Shown: one piece after another, positions 1-8,137 of the stretch
Numbering within the stretch: position 1 is the first letter of the stretch
Layout: the number at the start of each line of letters is the position of its first letter
NCBI RefSeq assembly: GCF_023073415.1
Contig: NZ_JADPJL010000005.1
Span: 434,001 to 498,000 of the forward strand
Reading direction: 5' to 3'
Source of the DNA: Bradyrhizobium sp. 190
GTDB lineage: Bacteria > Pseudomonadota > Alphaproteobacteria > Rhizobiales > Xanthobacteraceae
DNA length: 64,000 nt
Notes under the pieces: generated by a model
The model's input: the letters and a program-made list of their open reading frames with translations, nothing else
Told to the model about the DNA's origin: nothing
The model's database searches: none
Program-made: the position numbers and the translations under genes

Positions 1-813
1 GCCGCACGAGCGCGTCAGCGGCGGATCGACGATGCGCCGTGCGTGATACTTCTCCGCCGCCAGGTCGGAGAGGACGGTTGCGCGGGAGAGGATCGCGCAT
101 CCCAGTCCGGCCTCAAGCGCCATTCGCAATGCCGACAATGAATCGACTTCGAGCGTCTCGCTCGGCGTGATCTGGTTGCGCAGAACCTGGGTCTGGATGA
201 TCGCGCGCGATGCCGGCATCGGCGTCAGCCCAACCACGCTTCGTTGCGGAATGGCGGAGAACGCGATCGAACCGGATGATCGGCCGATCAGGCTCGGATG
301 CCCGACGAGATAGAGCTCTTCGTCATGCAGCAGCTCGACGTCGAGGCGGGCATCCCTGGGTGGATTATAGGCCAGCGCGAGATCGACTGTCCCTGAGAAG
401 ACGCGCTCGATCAGCGCCGGCGACAGCGCCTCGACGACCGTCAGATGGACGCCCGGGGAGTTCTTTCGCACCGCCTTCATGACATCGAGTGCGACCATGG
501 AGAGAGCAGTATGGCTGAGGCCAAGGCTAACCGGACCCGTCGCGGCCTCGTTATAGGTCCGTACATCCTCTTCCGCCTTGCCGAGCGCCGACAGCACGGC
601 GCTGGCATGCTCGTAGAGCCGCCGGCCAGCCGCGGTCAGCGCGATCCCGCGCGGCCTTCGTTCGAGCAACTTGACGCCCAGATCCGTTTCGAGCGCGGCG
701 ACGTGGTGGCTCAGCGCCGACTGGGCGACGTTGAGCGTCTCCGCCGCCCTCGACAGCACGCCGGCATCGGCGATGGCGATGAAATACCTGATCTGCCGCA
801 ATCCGAGCGCCAC
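1..813 (-). CDS. LysR-family transcriptional regulator (3' end cut by window edge)
   Basis: The frame is open for 271 codons from a GTG at 813 to the window edge, so the C-terminus is missing. The N-terminus is a typical LysR winged helix-turn-helix (LRQIRYFIAIADAGVLSRAA, then LNVAQSALSHHVAALE and LGVKLLERRPRGIALTAAG). After it comes the start of a periplasmic-binding-like effector domain. The GTG is preceded by AGGGGCG at a suitable spacing, and an in-frame TGA lies just upstream, so no longer start is possible. It diverges from the acid-catabolism operon beginning at 935 and is its likely regulator. The effector is unknown, although the operon suggests a small di- or tricarboxylic acid. Confidence 0.9.
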   Translation of the reverse strand, partial: MALGLRQIRYFIAIADAGVLSRAAETLNVAQSALSHHVAALETDLGVKLLERRPRGIALTAAGRRLYEHASAVLSALGKAEEDVRTYNEAATGPVSLGLSHTALSMVALDVMKAVRKNSPGVHLTVVEALSPALIERVFSGTVDLALAYNPPRDARLDVELLHDEELYLVGHPSLIGRSSGSIAFSAIPQRSVVGLTPMPASRAIIQTQVLRNQITPSETLEVDSLSALRMALEAGLGCAILSRATVLSDLAAEKYHARRIVDPPLTRSCG

Positions 814-845
814 TGAAATCGCCCCTCACATCTAATTATCAGAAC

Positions 846-864
846 ATAATGATCTTCATATTAT
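846..864. promoter_or_regulatory. Candidate LysR operator / divergent promoter region
   Basis: The 121-bp gap between the divergent LysR gene and the catabolic operon contains a markedly AT-rich stretch (about 831-875) in otherwise GC-rich DNA. Its core is the imperfect palindrome ATAATGATCTTCATATTAT, with the inner dyad ATGA-TCT-TCAT. LysR regulators usually bind T-N11-A dyads in such shared promoters. The assignment is positional inference. Confidence 0.4.
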
Positions 865-934
865 ATTTGTCAGATGTCTATGCCCGCGGCAAGCTGGGGT
901 CACAACCAACAAGGATAATCCGGAGGAACGCGGC

Positions 935-1891
935 GTGGACCTGCCGAGCAGTGTCGTCATCAGCGAGGAGGGGCCGCGCGAAGGCTTTCAGATCGAGCCG
1001 GGTCCGATCGCGACGGCGGACAAGATCGCATTGATCGACGCGCTCTCCGCGTGCGGCCTCCGCCGCATCCAGATCGCCTCTTTCGTCAATCCCAAGCACG
1101 TCCCCGGCTGGGCCGATGCCGAGGCCGTGATCGGGGGATTCACTGCTCGGGAAGGCGTCGAATACTCCGCACTGTGGTTCAACGAGGGCGGATTGCAGCG
1201 TGCGCTTGCGTTCAAGGGGAAGCTGACGCTTGCCGGCTTCATCTCACTGAGCGCATCCGAACCGTTCGCGATCAGGAACCTCAACCGCGACCGTGCCGGA
1301 CAGATCGAGGCGATGCGCAGATATGTGCGCGTGCATCGGGAAGCCGGCTTGCCGATTGCCAAGATCATCGTCATGGCCGCCTTCGGCTGCAATTTTTCGG
1401 GAGACGTTTCCCCGGCCGAAGTCGTCGAGACGATTGCGGACGCGCGCGCCATCGCGCGCGAAGCCGGCGTGGCGGTGCAGGACGTCACGCTCGCAGACTC
1501 CATGGGCTGGGCAACGCCCGTCCGAGTCGCGGCCGCGGTCGGTGCCGTTCGTGACCGCTGGAGCGATGTGCGGATCGCCCTTCATCTCCACGACACGCGC
1601 GGGCAGGGCATCGCCTGCGCCTATGAGGGCCTGCGGCTCGGGGTGACGGCGTTCGATGCCGCGGTGGCGGGCCTCGGCGGTTGTCCGTTTGCCGGCCAGC
1701 CGGGGGCGCCGGGCAACATCGCCACCGAAGAACTCGTGCTGCTCTGCGAAGAGATGGGTATCGCCACCGGCCTCAATATCGAAGCGCTGATCGAGGCCGG
1801 GCGGCTTGCCGAACGGATCGTCGGACACAGGCTGCCGAGCGCCGCATTGCGGTCGGGAACGCTCGCCGCATTCAGGAGACGGGCTGCATGA
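935..1891 (+). CDS. HMG-CoA lyase-like enzyme (DRE-TIM metallolyase family)
   Basis: 318 aa from a GTG start with GGAGG ten bases upstream. The fold signature is that of hydroxymethylglutaryl-CoA lyases, which split an acyl-CoA into acetyl-CoA and an oxo acid. Visible motifs are the N-terminal EEGPREGFQ (residues 11-19), the metal-binding LHLHDTRGQG near residue 215, and a late GGCPFA...GNIATEEL segment matching the catalytic-Cys loop of HMG-CoA lyase. The first motif has Glu where canonical lyases have Asp (GPRDGLQ), so the substrate may not be HMG-CoA. It overlaps the following CoA-transferase gene by ATGA, implying translational coupling. With that transferase and the hydratase at 4189, a citramalyl-CoA-type substrate is plausible but unproven. 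Confidence 0.8.
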   Translation: MDLPSSVVISEEGPREGFQIEPGPIATADKIALIDALSACGLRRIQIASFVNPKHVPGWADAEAVIGGFTAREGVEYSALWFNEGGLQRALAFKGKLTLAGFISLSASEPFAIRNLNRDRAGQIEAMRRYVRVHREAGLPIAKIIVMAAFGCNFSGDVSPAEVVETIADARAIAREAGVAVQDVTLADSMGWATPVRVAAAVGAVRDRWSDVRIALHLHDTRGQGIACAYEGLRLGVTAFDAAVAGLGGCPFAGQPGAPGNIATEELVLLCEEMGIATGLNIEALIEAGRLAERIVGHRLPSAALRSGTLAAFRRRAA

Positions 1892-3105
1892 CGACTTCCT
1901 CCAGACCGCTCGCGGGGCTGAAGGTGCTCGATTTCGGTCACACCATCATGGGGCCGTGCGCCGGCGTCGTATTTGCCGATCTCGGCGCCGACGTGGTGAA
2001 GATCGAGCCGGCCGACGGCGATCCGACGCGGCGGTTGCCGGGCTTCGCCGCCGGGTTCTTCGCGACCTATAACCGCAACAAGCGCTCGATCGCGATCGAT
2101 CTGAAACGATCAGAGGGACAGGCGATCGTGCATCGGCTGGTCAGGGATGCCGACGTCGTGCTGGAGAATTTTGGACCGGGAACGATCGAGCGGCTGAAAT
2201 GCAGTTGGGAGGATCTGCGTCAGATCAACCCGCGCCTCGTCTACCTCTCGATGAAAGGCTTCCTTAAAGGTCCGTACGAGAACCGTGGCGCGCTCGACGA
2301 GGTGGTGCAGATGCAGTCCGGGCTCGCCTATATGACCGGGCCGCCGGGCCGGCCGTTGCGTGCGGGGGCGCCTGTCATCGACATTCTCGGCGGCGTGTTC
2401 GGCGTGGTGGCAGCGCTGGCTGCGCTTCGCGAGCGCGACGCCACCGGCATTGGGCAGAAGGTCGCCAGTTCCCTTTTCGAAAGCGCGACGTTCATGCTCG
2501 GCGCGATCGTCGTGGGTAGTGCCGTGACCGGCGGCCCGATACCGCCGATGCCGGCACGCAAGAACGCCTGGGGCGTGTACGACGTTTTCACCGCTTCCGA
2601 TGGCGGCCAGGTGTTTATCGGCTGCACGTCGGACGGACACTGGCAACGCTTCTGCGAAACCTTCGGCCTTGACGACTGGCGCGACGATCCACGGCTTGCA
2701 GGAAACAGCAGGCGGTGCGAAGCGCGCGAGTGGATGCTGCCCGAGCTGGAGCGGCGGATCACGAAATTGCCGCTTAATGAAATCCTCGAAAAGTGCGAGG
2801 CGGCACGGGTGGCCTATTCGCGCGTCGGACGGCCCGATGAATTGTCGTTCGATCCGCATCTGCTTGCCCATGGCGGCCTGCTTGCGACGGCCGTTTCCGG
2901 ACTAGGCGGCGGACCGCTGGTCGGAATCCCCGCGCTTCCAGTGGAGTTCGGCGACGGGCGCGAACGTGCGGGTCTCGAGCGCCAGCCGCCGAAGGTCGGC
3001 GAGCACGCTGACGAAATTCTGCGGGCGGCCGGATATTCGGAGCACGAAATTATCGAACTGCGCGCGGCGGGCGTACTGGGCGAGGCTACGAGCGTGCCCG
3101 CATAG
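1888..3105 (+). CDS. CaiB/BaiF-family (class III) CoA-transferase
   Basis: 405 aa. The start is the ATG at 1888, which overlaps the upstream stop (ATGA) and follows CAGGAG. Family hallmarks are LAGLKVLDFGHTIMGPCAG at the N-terminus, ADLGADVVKIEPADGD, YNRNKRSIAIDLK and GALDEVVQMQSGLAYMTG, whose Asp near residue 137 corresponds to the catalytic aspartate that carries the acyl-CoA intermediate. Class III transferases move CoA between carboxylic acids, often from succinyl-CoA. Here the product would feed the upstream lyase. The acceptor acid cannot be read from sequence. Confidence 0.88.
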   Translation: MTTSSRPLAGLKVLDFGHTIMGPCAGVVFADLGADVVKIEPADGDPTRRLPGFAAGFFATYNRNKRSIAIDLKRSEGQAIVHRLVRDADVVLENFGPGTIERLKCSWEDLRQINPRLVYLSMKGFLKGPYENRGALDEVVQMQSGLAYMTGPPGRPLRAGAPVIDILGGVFGVVAALAALRERDATGIGQKVASSLFESATFMLGAIVVGSAVTGGPIPPMPARKNAWGVYDVFTASDGGQVFIGCTSDGHWQRFCETFGLDDWRDDPRLAGNSRRCEAREWMLPELERRITKLPLNEILEKCEAARVAYSRVGRPDELSFDPHLLAHGGLLATAVSGLGGGPLVGIPALPVEFGDGRERAGLERQPPKVGEHADEILRAAGYSEHEIIELRAAGVLGEATSVPA

Positions 3106-3179
3106 GAACAAGAAGAAGCGAGCAAAAGAGCGGCCCAACCGCCTCGCGCAACGCAACATGGTCAGGGAGGAAACGGCGT

Positions 3180-4175
3180 ATGATTTTCGGCAAACTGGTT
3201 CGAGCGAAAGCGCGCATCCTCGGTGTGGCGACCGTGGCGCTTACGCTGAGCGCGATCGCGTTGCCTGCAAAGGCACAGCCATATCCATCGCGATCGATCA
3301 CGATGCTGGTCGGCTATTCCGCAGGAGGGCAGGCCGACGCCCTGGCCCGGATCGTGGGCAAGCAACTCGGTGAGAACCTCAAAATATCCGTCGTCATCGA
3401 GAACAAGACGGGGGCCAACGGCATGATCGCGGCCCAGGCCGCCGCGCGCGCCGAGCCTGATGGATACACCATCCTCATGGTGACGGATGCGATGGTGACG
3501 ATCGATCCGCACCTCGCCACCAGCAATCACTTCGACCTTTCGAAGGCGATGGAGCCGGTCGTCAACGTCGCATGGTCGCCGCTGCTGCTTGCCGCGGCCA
3601 ACAATGTGCCGGCGAATTCGGTGGCCGAGCTCGTCGCGCTGGGCAAGCAAGAGACGCAGAATTTGAGCTTTGGGAGTTCGGGTAGCTCGACGCCGCACCG
3701 CCTCGCCGGCGAGATGCTGCAGAAGTACGGCGGCTTCACCATGACCCACATTCCCTACAAGGGAACGGCGGCGTCGGTGAACGACCTCCTGGGCGGGCAA
3801 ATACCGTTGCTGTTCGGCGCACCCACGGCGGTGGAGCCGCTGGCGACGGCGGGCAAGATCAAGGTGCTCGGCGTCACATCGGAAAAGCGATTCCCGTTGC
3901 TTCCCGACGTGCCGGCGATCAGCGAAACCTTTCCGCAGTTCAAGATCATCAGCTACATCGGGTTCATGCTCCCAACGAATACGCCAAAACCGGTGATCGC
4001 TACCTTGAACAAGGAAGTGAACCGGATACTTGAAACGGATTCGATGCGCGCCTGGCTGGACAAGCAGCGCATGGTCGCCGTCGGCGGTACGCCTGATGAT
4101 TTCAGGCGCCAGATCGAGGTCGACTATCAGGCGCGCGGTGAGCTGGTCCGAGCTCTCGGCATTACCGGCGAGTGA
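3180..4175 (+). CDS. Bug-family tripartite tricarboxylate transporter receptor
   Basis: 331 aa with a Sec signal peptide (hydrophobic stretch followed by LPAKAQ-PYPSRSITMLVGY). Typical Bug/TctC features follow: PSRSI.MLVGYSAGGQADALAR, VVIENKTGANGMIAA and a late DVPAISETFPQF. AGGGAGGA lies 8-9 bases before the ATG. These periplasmic receptors bind carboxylates for TctAB-type permeases. No permease gene is nearby, so this is an orphan receptor, which is common in this family. Its position between a CoA-transferase and an aconitase-like hydratase suggests it captures the acid degraded by the operon. Confidence 0.9.
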   Translation: MIFGKLVRAKARILGVATVALTLSAIALPAKAQPYPSRSITMLVGYSAGGQADALARIVGKQLGENLKISVVIENKTGANGMIAAQAAARAEPDGYTILMVTDAMVTIDPHLATSNHFDLSKAMEPVVNVAWSPLLLAAANNVPANSVAELVALGKQETQNLSFGSSGSSTPHRLAGEMLQKYGGFTMTHIPYKGTAASVNDLLGGQIPLLFGAPTAVEPLATAGKIKVLGVTSEKRFPLLPDVPAISETFPQFKIISYIGFMLPTNTPKPVIATLNKEVNRILETDSMRAWLDKQRMVAVGGTPDDFRRQIEVDYQARGELVRALGITGE

Positions 4176-4188
4176 GCGAGGAAGCATC

Positions 4189-6141
4189 ATGGCGGTATCG
4201 AACGAACAGGTCCGGTTTGAGGGCCGTATCTTGTTCCTGACTGAAGACGCTGATGTGGTGGAGAGCCAGTTGCGGGGGACGGATGTCTTGCTGGCCGATG
4301 CGTTGCCGTTGCGCAGCGACGTGTCGACCGACGAGATCACTCCGGCCTGGATCTGCTATTATTACGACGAAAAGCTCGGGGAATATCCTTATCTGGGCCT
4401 GAAATGCGGTCAGCGCCTGCCGGTGTCCGCCGGCAGCGTCAAGGCCGGCGGGTTCGGCGTGACGGTAGTGGGACGGCGCTACGGCAAGGGTTCGTCGCGG
4501 GAGGCCAGTCCCTATGCCGAGTGGTGTGCCGGCATCCGGCTGGTGATTGCCGAAAGTTTTGAGCGGATCTATCGGCAGAACTGCCGCAACCTCGGTATCT
4601 ACACCTCGACCGATTTCGGATTGATCGAACGCATCCGCCGCGGCGAGAGCATTCCTATCAGCGAGTTCACGCAAGGAGAGGACGAACTCACGGCCGAGCT
4701 CATTCGCCGGGGAGGGTTGTTCAAGCTGGCGCGCGCGCGAAAGGACGGATGGTCGCCGACCACGCAAGCCACCGCACCGCGGCCGATGACCTATGCCGAA
4801 AAGATCATCGCACGCGCTTCCGCCGACAATTCCGACGCGGTTCGGCCTGGAGATGCAATTTTCGCAAGGGCGGATTGGCGCTACGCGCATGAATATGTGT
4901 CGCCGATGTGCATCAGCTTTCTCAAGCGCGAGATGGGCGACCAGATCACGCTGCATGATCGCGCGAGCATCGTATGCTTTGGCGATCACTTGCCTTTCAT
5001 CCACCGGAGCATGTCACCGGAGCGGCGTGCGCAAGGGCTACTCGAAGCGGCTCAGGCATTGGCCAAGGTTCAAAAGCAATTCTGCGAAACGCACGGGCTG
5101 CGTTTGCACGACTACCTTGCGGACCGTGATGGCTCGGAAGGCATCAGCCATTCGATCATGACCGAGCGTTACGTTCGGCCTGGTCAATTGGTCGTCGGCA
5201 CCGACTCCCATACGCCCCACTGCGGCGCATTGGGGGCATTGGCCTTTGGCATCGGTACGTCCGAGATGGCAAACGCATGGATGACGGGAGAAGTGCGCGT
5301 CGAAGTCCCACGGACATGCCGTGTGCGGCTCAATGGCCGGCTTCCGGCAGGCGTTGAGGCGAAGGATATAGTTCTGCATTTGTTGCGCTTGCCCTATGTG
5401 CGCGAGGGAAAGGCAATCGGTCAGGTGATCGAGTATTGTGGCGAAGCGTTGTCGGTCCTGTCCACTGACGAGCGCGCGACCCTGACCAACATGGTGGCGG
5501 AGATCGGCGGCTTCAGTGGAATTGTTGTGCCTGACGAAGAGACACGGCGCTTTGTGAGGGACCGCCGTGGCACCGACTTGCAACTGGAGCCCTGGATGTG
5601 CAGCGACGAGGACGCCGAATTCGCTCACGTCATCGAAGTCGAGTGCGACAGGCTCGAGCCGATGCTGGCGAGGCCTGGCGATCCCGGTCACGGCATTGCC
5701 GTATCGGAACTGGCCGAGACGGTGGGGATCGATATCGCCTATGGTGGCTCATGCACCGGCGGCAAGCGCGAAGACTTGTTGCATTACCATGCCGTGCTCG
5801 AATGGGCGGCGCAAAGGGGCATGCGGGTAGCTCCCGGCACACGTTTCTTTCTCCAGTTCGGCAGTCAGGATGTCCGCGATTATTGCGTGCAGAGCGGAAT
5901 GCTTGACGTGTTTGAACGCGCGGGCGTCGAACTGATCGAACCGGGTTGCGGCGCGTGCGTGAACGCCGGCCCCGGCGTCTCCGATCGAGCCGAACAGGTG
6001 ACAGTGAGCGCGATCAACCGCAATTTTCCGGGACGTTCCGGGCCAGGACAAGTCTGGCTGGCGAGCCCGTCTACGGTGGCGGCCAGTGCGATTGCGGGCC
6101 GCATTGTAAGCTTTGTGCAATTGCGGGCGAAGGCGCCGTGA
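4189..6141 (+). CDS. Aconitase-family hydratase with swivel domain first
   Basis: 650 aa. An ATG at 4189, 13 nt after the upstream stop, was chosen with GAGCGAGGAAG before it; the longer open frame runs back into the Bug gene. The N-terminal ~170 residues are a LeuD/swivel domain (RYGKGSSREAS near residue 100). The rest is the catalytic large part (VVGTDSHTPHCGALGALAFG near 335, GGSCTGGKRED near 520, EPGCGACVNAGPG near 585). Three cysteines sit where [4Fe-4S] ligands are expected. The domain order is reversed relative to AcnA or a simple LeuC-LeuD fusion and resembles the swivel-before-core order of AcnB. It should hydrate or isomerise an unsaturated or hydroxy polycarboxylate; the substrate is unknown. 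Confidence 0.85.
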   Translation: MAVSNEQVRFEGRILFLTEDADVVESQLRGTDVLLADALPLRSDVSTDEITPAWICYYYDEKLGEYPYLGLKCGQRLPVSAGSVKAGGFGVTVVGRRYGKGSSREASPYAEWCAGIRLVIAESFERIYRQNCRNLGIYTSTDFGLIERIRRGESIPISEFTQGEDELTAELIRRGGLFKLARARKDGWSPTTQATAPRPMTYAEKIIARASADNSDAVRPGDAIFARADWRYAHEYVSPMCISFLKREMGDQITLHDRASIVCFGDHLPFIHRSMSPERRAQGLLEAAQALAKVQKQFCETHGLRLHDYLADRDGSEGISHSIMTERYVRPGQLVVGTDSHTPHCGALGALAFGIGTSEMANAWMTGEVRVEVPRTCRVRLNGRLPAGVEAKDIVLHLLRLPYVREGKAIGQVIEYCGEALSVLSTDERATLTNMVAEIGGFSGIVVPDEETRRFVRDRRGTDLQLEPWMCSDEDAEFAHVIEVECDRLEPMLARPGDPGHGIAVSELAETVGIDIAYGGSCTGGKREDLLHYHAVLEWAAQRGMRVAPGTRFFLQFGSQDVRDYCVQSGMLDVFERAGVELIEPGCGACVNAGPGVSDRAEQVTVSAINRNFPGRSGPGQVWLASPSTVAASAIAGRIVSFVQLRAKAP

Positions 6142-6178
6142 CCTTGTAACGTCGACCGAGCCAGTTGCCGTCGTCTCC

Positions 6179-6646
6179 TCAAGCGCTCTTTGATTTCGTC
6201 CGGGCAGCGCGCGCAGACATGTTCAGTTCCGCGGCCTCGCGAATGAGCGCCTTCAACGCCTTCTCATTGATCTTGTCGCCCTCGTGGATATCGATGGCGC
6301 GCCGGACGTTGCCTTCGAGGCAGGAATTGAAGAGGCCTGACGGATCGTCCAGCGCGGCGCCCTTGGCGAAGGTCATCTTCACGACAGCCTTGTAGGTCTC
6401 GCCGGTGCAGATGATTCCATCGTGCTCCCACACCGGAACGCCCCGCCACTTCCACTCCTCGACCACTTCGGGGACGGCCTGCTTGATGATGCTTCTGATA
6501 CGCGCGAGCGTATCGCCGCGCCAATCGCCCAGCTCCTTGATTCTCGCATCGATCTGCCGGGAGGGAGAGCTTCCGCCTCTTGCTTCGCTCGCGCTGCTCT
6601 TCTTCAAACCTGTCGCTTTCTTCATGGCTGTCGTCGCTCCGCTCAC
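6179..6646 (-). CDS. DUF1801 domain protein (first of a pair)
   Basis: 155 aa from a GTG that overlaps the preceding stop by four bases (GTGA), so translation is probably coupled. An internal ATG at 6625 is an alternative start. After a basic, low-complexity N-terminus comes a DUF1801 core (ARIRSIIKQAVPEVVEEWKW, VPVWEHDGIICTGETYKAVV, VKMTFAKGAALDDPSGLFNS). The family is small, cytosolic and of unknown biochemical function. It is last in the ArsR-led operon, next to a second DUF1801 gene. The Lys/Ala/Ser-rich tails could contact nucleic acid, but that is speculation. Confidence 0.8.
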   Translation of the reverse strand: MSGATTAMKKATGLKKSSASEARGGSSPSRQIDARIKELGDWRGDTLARIRSIIKQAVPEVVEEWKWRGVPVWEHDGIICTGETYKAVVKMTFAKGAALDDPSGLFNSCLEGNVRRAIDIHEGDKINEKALKALIREAAELNMSARAARTKSKSA

Positions 6647-7101
6647 ATTCGTTCGCCGGGCAATTGGCTGGCCTGCTTTACCCAGGCGATGAACTGAGCT
6701 TCGTCAAACTGCTCGTCCTCGCGAATGTCGAGGTAGCGCACTTCCTTGTGCTTGGACTCGCCGGGCGGGAGAGGGCGCAGCGACGTGCCGCGGAAGAAGG
6801 TCACTTTGACGTACTTCGTAAAACAGTGAAAGGCGATGAACCAGCCGCCCTGGTCCTCGACGCCATAGAAGGGCGTATTCCATTTGACTGCCTTGCGCAC
6901 GCCGGGGACGGTGCGCACGATGAGCGCATCGAGGTGGCGCCCGATGTCGCGTTTCCAGCCTGGCATGGCCTCGATGTAGGCCTGCACGGGGACGTCGCCG
7001 TCCCCTTTCGCGATCTGCGGGTTTCCGCCTGAGAGCAGGACGGGCTTTGCGGCGGCCTTCTTTGCGACCTTCGCCGACTTTGCGGGTGTCTTGCCGACCA
7101 T
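6643..7101 (-). CDS. DUF1801 domain protein (second of a pair)
   Basis: 152 aa. The ATG at 7101 has ATAGGAG eight bases upstream. It opens with a Lys/Ala-rich stretch (KTPAKSAKVAKKAAAK), followed by a DUF1801 fold with VPVQAYIEAMPGWKRDIGRH, VRKAVKWNTPFYGVEDQGGW and VKVTFFRGTSLRPLPPGE. It shares the family of its downstream neighbour but is clearly divergent, so this is either an old tandem duplication or recruitment of two family members. The function is unknown. Confidence 0.8.
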   Translation of the reverse strand: MVGKTPAKSAKVAKKAAAKPVLLSGGNPQIAKGDGDVPVQAYIEAMPGWKRDIGRHLDALIVRTVPGVRKAVKWNTPFYGVEDQGGWFIAFHCFTKYVKVTFFRGTSLRPLPPGESKHKEVRYLDIREDEQFDEAQFIAWVKQASQLPGERM

Positions 7102-7112
7102 TGGCTGCACTC

Positions 7113-7334
7113 CTATCCGCTGATGCCCCGCGCGCTGCGCCATTTGGCGGCATAGGGCAGCACGAACATGTACAGACCGGTGAGCAGAAGCAAGATCAGC
7201 GGGAACAGCGCCAGAAGACCTACCCAGGCGGCTTGTTTCTCCTGCATCATGGCGATGACGTTGACGATGACGGCCACCGTGAAGGCAATGGACAGCCAGC
7301 GGTGGATTTGCCGAATAGACGTATTCCAGTTCAA
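7113..7334 (-). CDS. Small two-helix inner-membrane protein
   Basis: 73 aa. The TTG at 7334 is favoured because a perfect AAAGGAGG sits at correct spacing and no ATG is available. Two hydrophobic helices are visible (about residues 13-30 and 36-60), separated by MQEKQAAW. The C-terminus is basic (YAAKWRSARG). No family was recognised by name. It lies 42 nt after the SRPBCC gene and 11 nt before the DUF1801 gene, so it belongs to the ArsR-led operon. Confidence 0.75.
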   Translation of the reverse strand: MNWNTSIRQIHRWLSIAFTVAVIVNVIAMMQEKQAAWVGLLALFPLILLLLTGLYMFVLPYAAKWRSARGISG

Positions 7335-7376
7335 TGAGACCTCCTTTGAAACGAGCCGAAGCGCAACGCGGCGGTT

Positions 7377-7808
7377 TCAGTCCGCCCGCGCCACGAGTTC
7401 TTCCAGCTTCGCGAAGAATTGCTGCCAGCCGGCGTGGGCGCCGCCGTAGGCCTGCTTCTGATCCGGCCGGAAGCCGGTCTGCTCCATGCGCAGCAGGGTC
7501 CCCGTGCGCGTTGGCGTGAGCGTAAATGTCACCACGCTCTGCAGATTGAAGGCTGCATCCTCGTGCTTGAAATTCCAGGTGTAGGACAGCGCTTTGTTCG
7601 GCTCGATGGCGAGGACCTCGCAGTCCAGTACGCCGCCCCATTCTCCGCGAAGATTGAAATGGTGACCCACGACAGGCTTGAAGTCGTTCTTCATCAGCCA
7701 TTCCTCCATCAGGTGTGGTTGCGTGAGCGCGCGCCAGAGCTTTTCCGGCGGATGCGGCATCTCGCGTTCGACGACGACGGAGCGGGTTTCAGTCGCGGTA
7801 TTGGTCAT
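7377..7808 (-). CDS. SRPBCC (AHSA1/START-like) family protein
   Basis: 143 aa. The sequence shows the AHSA1 signature: an amphipathic start (VVVEREMPHPPEKLWRALTQ), PHLMEEWLMKNDF, then VGHHFNLRGEWGGVLDCEVL, ALSYTWNF and a C-terminal HAGWQQFFAKLEELVA helix. Members have a hydrophobic ligand cavity, and many are encoded directly after an ArsR regulator, as here with an ATGA overlap at 7805-7808. The ligand is unknown. Confidence 0.88.
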   Translation of the reverse strand: MTNTATETRSVVVEREMPHPPEKLWRALTQPHLMEEWLMKNDFKPVVGHHFNLRGEWGGVLDCEVLAIEPNKALSYTWNFKHEDAAFNLQSVVTFTLTPTRTGTLLRMEQTGFRPDQKQAYGGAHAGWQQFFAKLEELVARAD

Positions 7809-8128
7809 TGGTCCATCCGTTTGAGTAGATCTTCGAGATCGTCGAATTTCCTCTGCCAGAACCCCGCCATCTCGCTCGTCCAGTCGATCAGCGGGGCCAG
7901 GGCGCCGAGCTGCGCGCTGTAATGCGTCTGTCGGCCTTGGTGGCGGTCGCGCACCAGCCCAGCTTGTTTCAGAACGCCGAGATGTTTTGAGACGGCCGGT
8001 TGCGAGATCCCGGCCCGCGCCGTCAGGGCTCCCACCGTCTGCTCTCCTTCGCGGCACAGCCGCTCGAAGATCGCCCGACGGGAAGGATCGGCGAGTGTTC
8101 TGAAGAGCACGTCGTGGGCGTTCGGCAT
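7805..8128 (-). CDS. ArsR-family transcriptional repressor
   Basis: 107 aa winged-helix protein: FRTLADPSRRAIFERL, then the recognition region AGISQPAVSKHLGVLKQAGL and the wing VRDRHQGRQTHYSAQ. No metal-binding Cys pair is present in the recognition helix, so it belongs to the metal-independent ArsR proteins often paired with SRPBCC proteins. It is the first gene of a five-gene operon reading leftward to 6179. A 6-bp palindrome lies 10 bases upstream of its start, which suggests autorepression. Confidence 0.9.
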   Translation of the reverse strand: MPNAHDVLFRTLADPSRRAIFERLCREGEQTVGALTARAGISQPAVSKHLGVLKQAGLVRDRHQGRQTHYSAQLGALAPLIDWTSEMAGFWQRKFDDLEDLLKRMDQ

Positions 8129-8137
8129 TTGGGATCG

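Noticed and set aside
3162..4340. 392-codon minus-strand frame opposite the Bug receptor
   Set aside because: It is antisense to a clear signal-peptide-bearing receptor and crosses into the next gene; composition is shadow-like.
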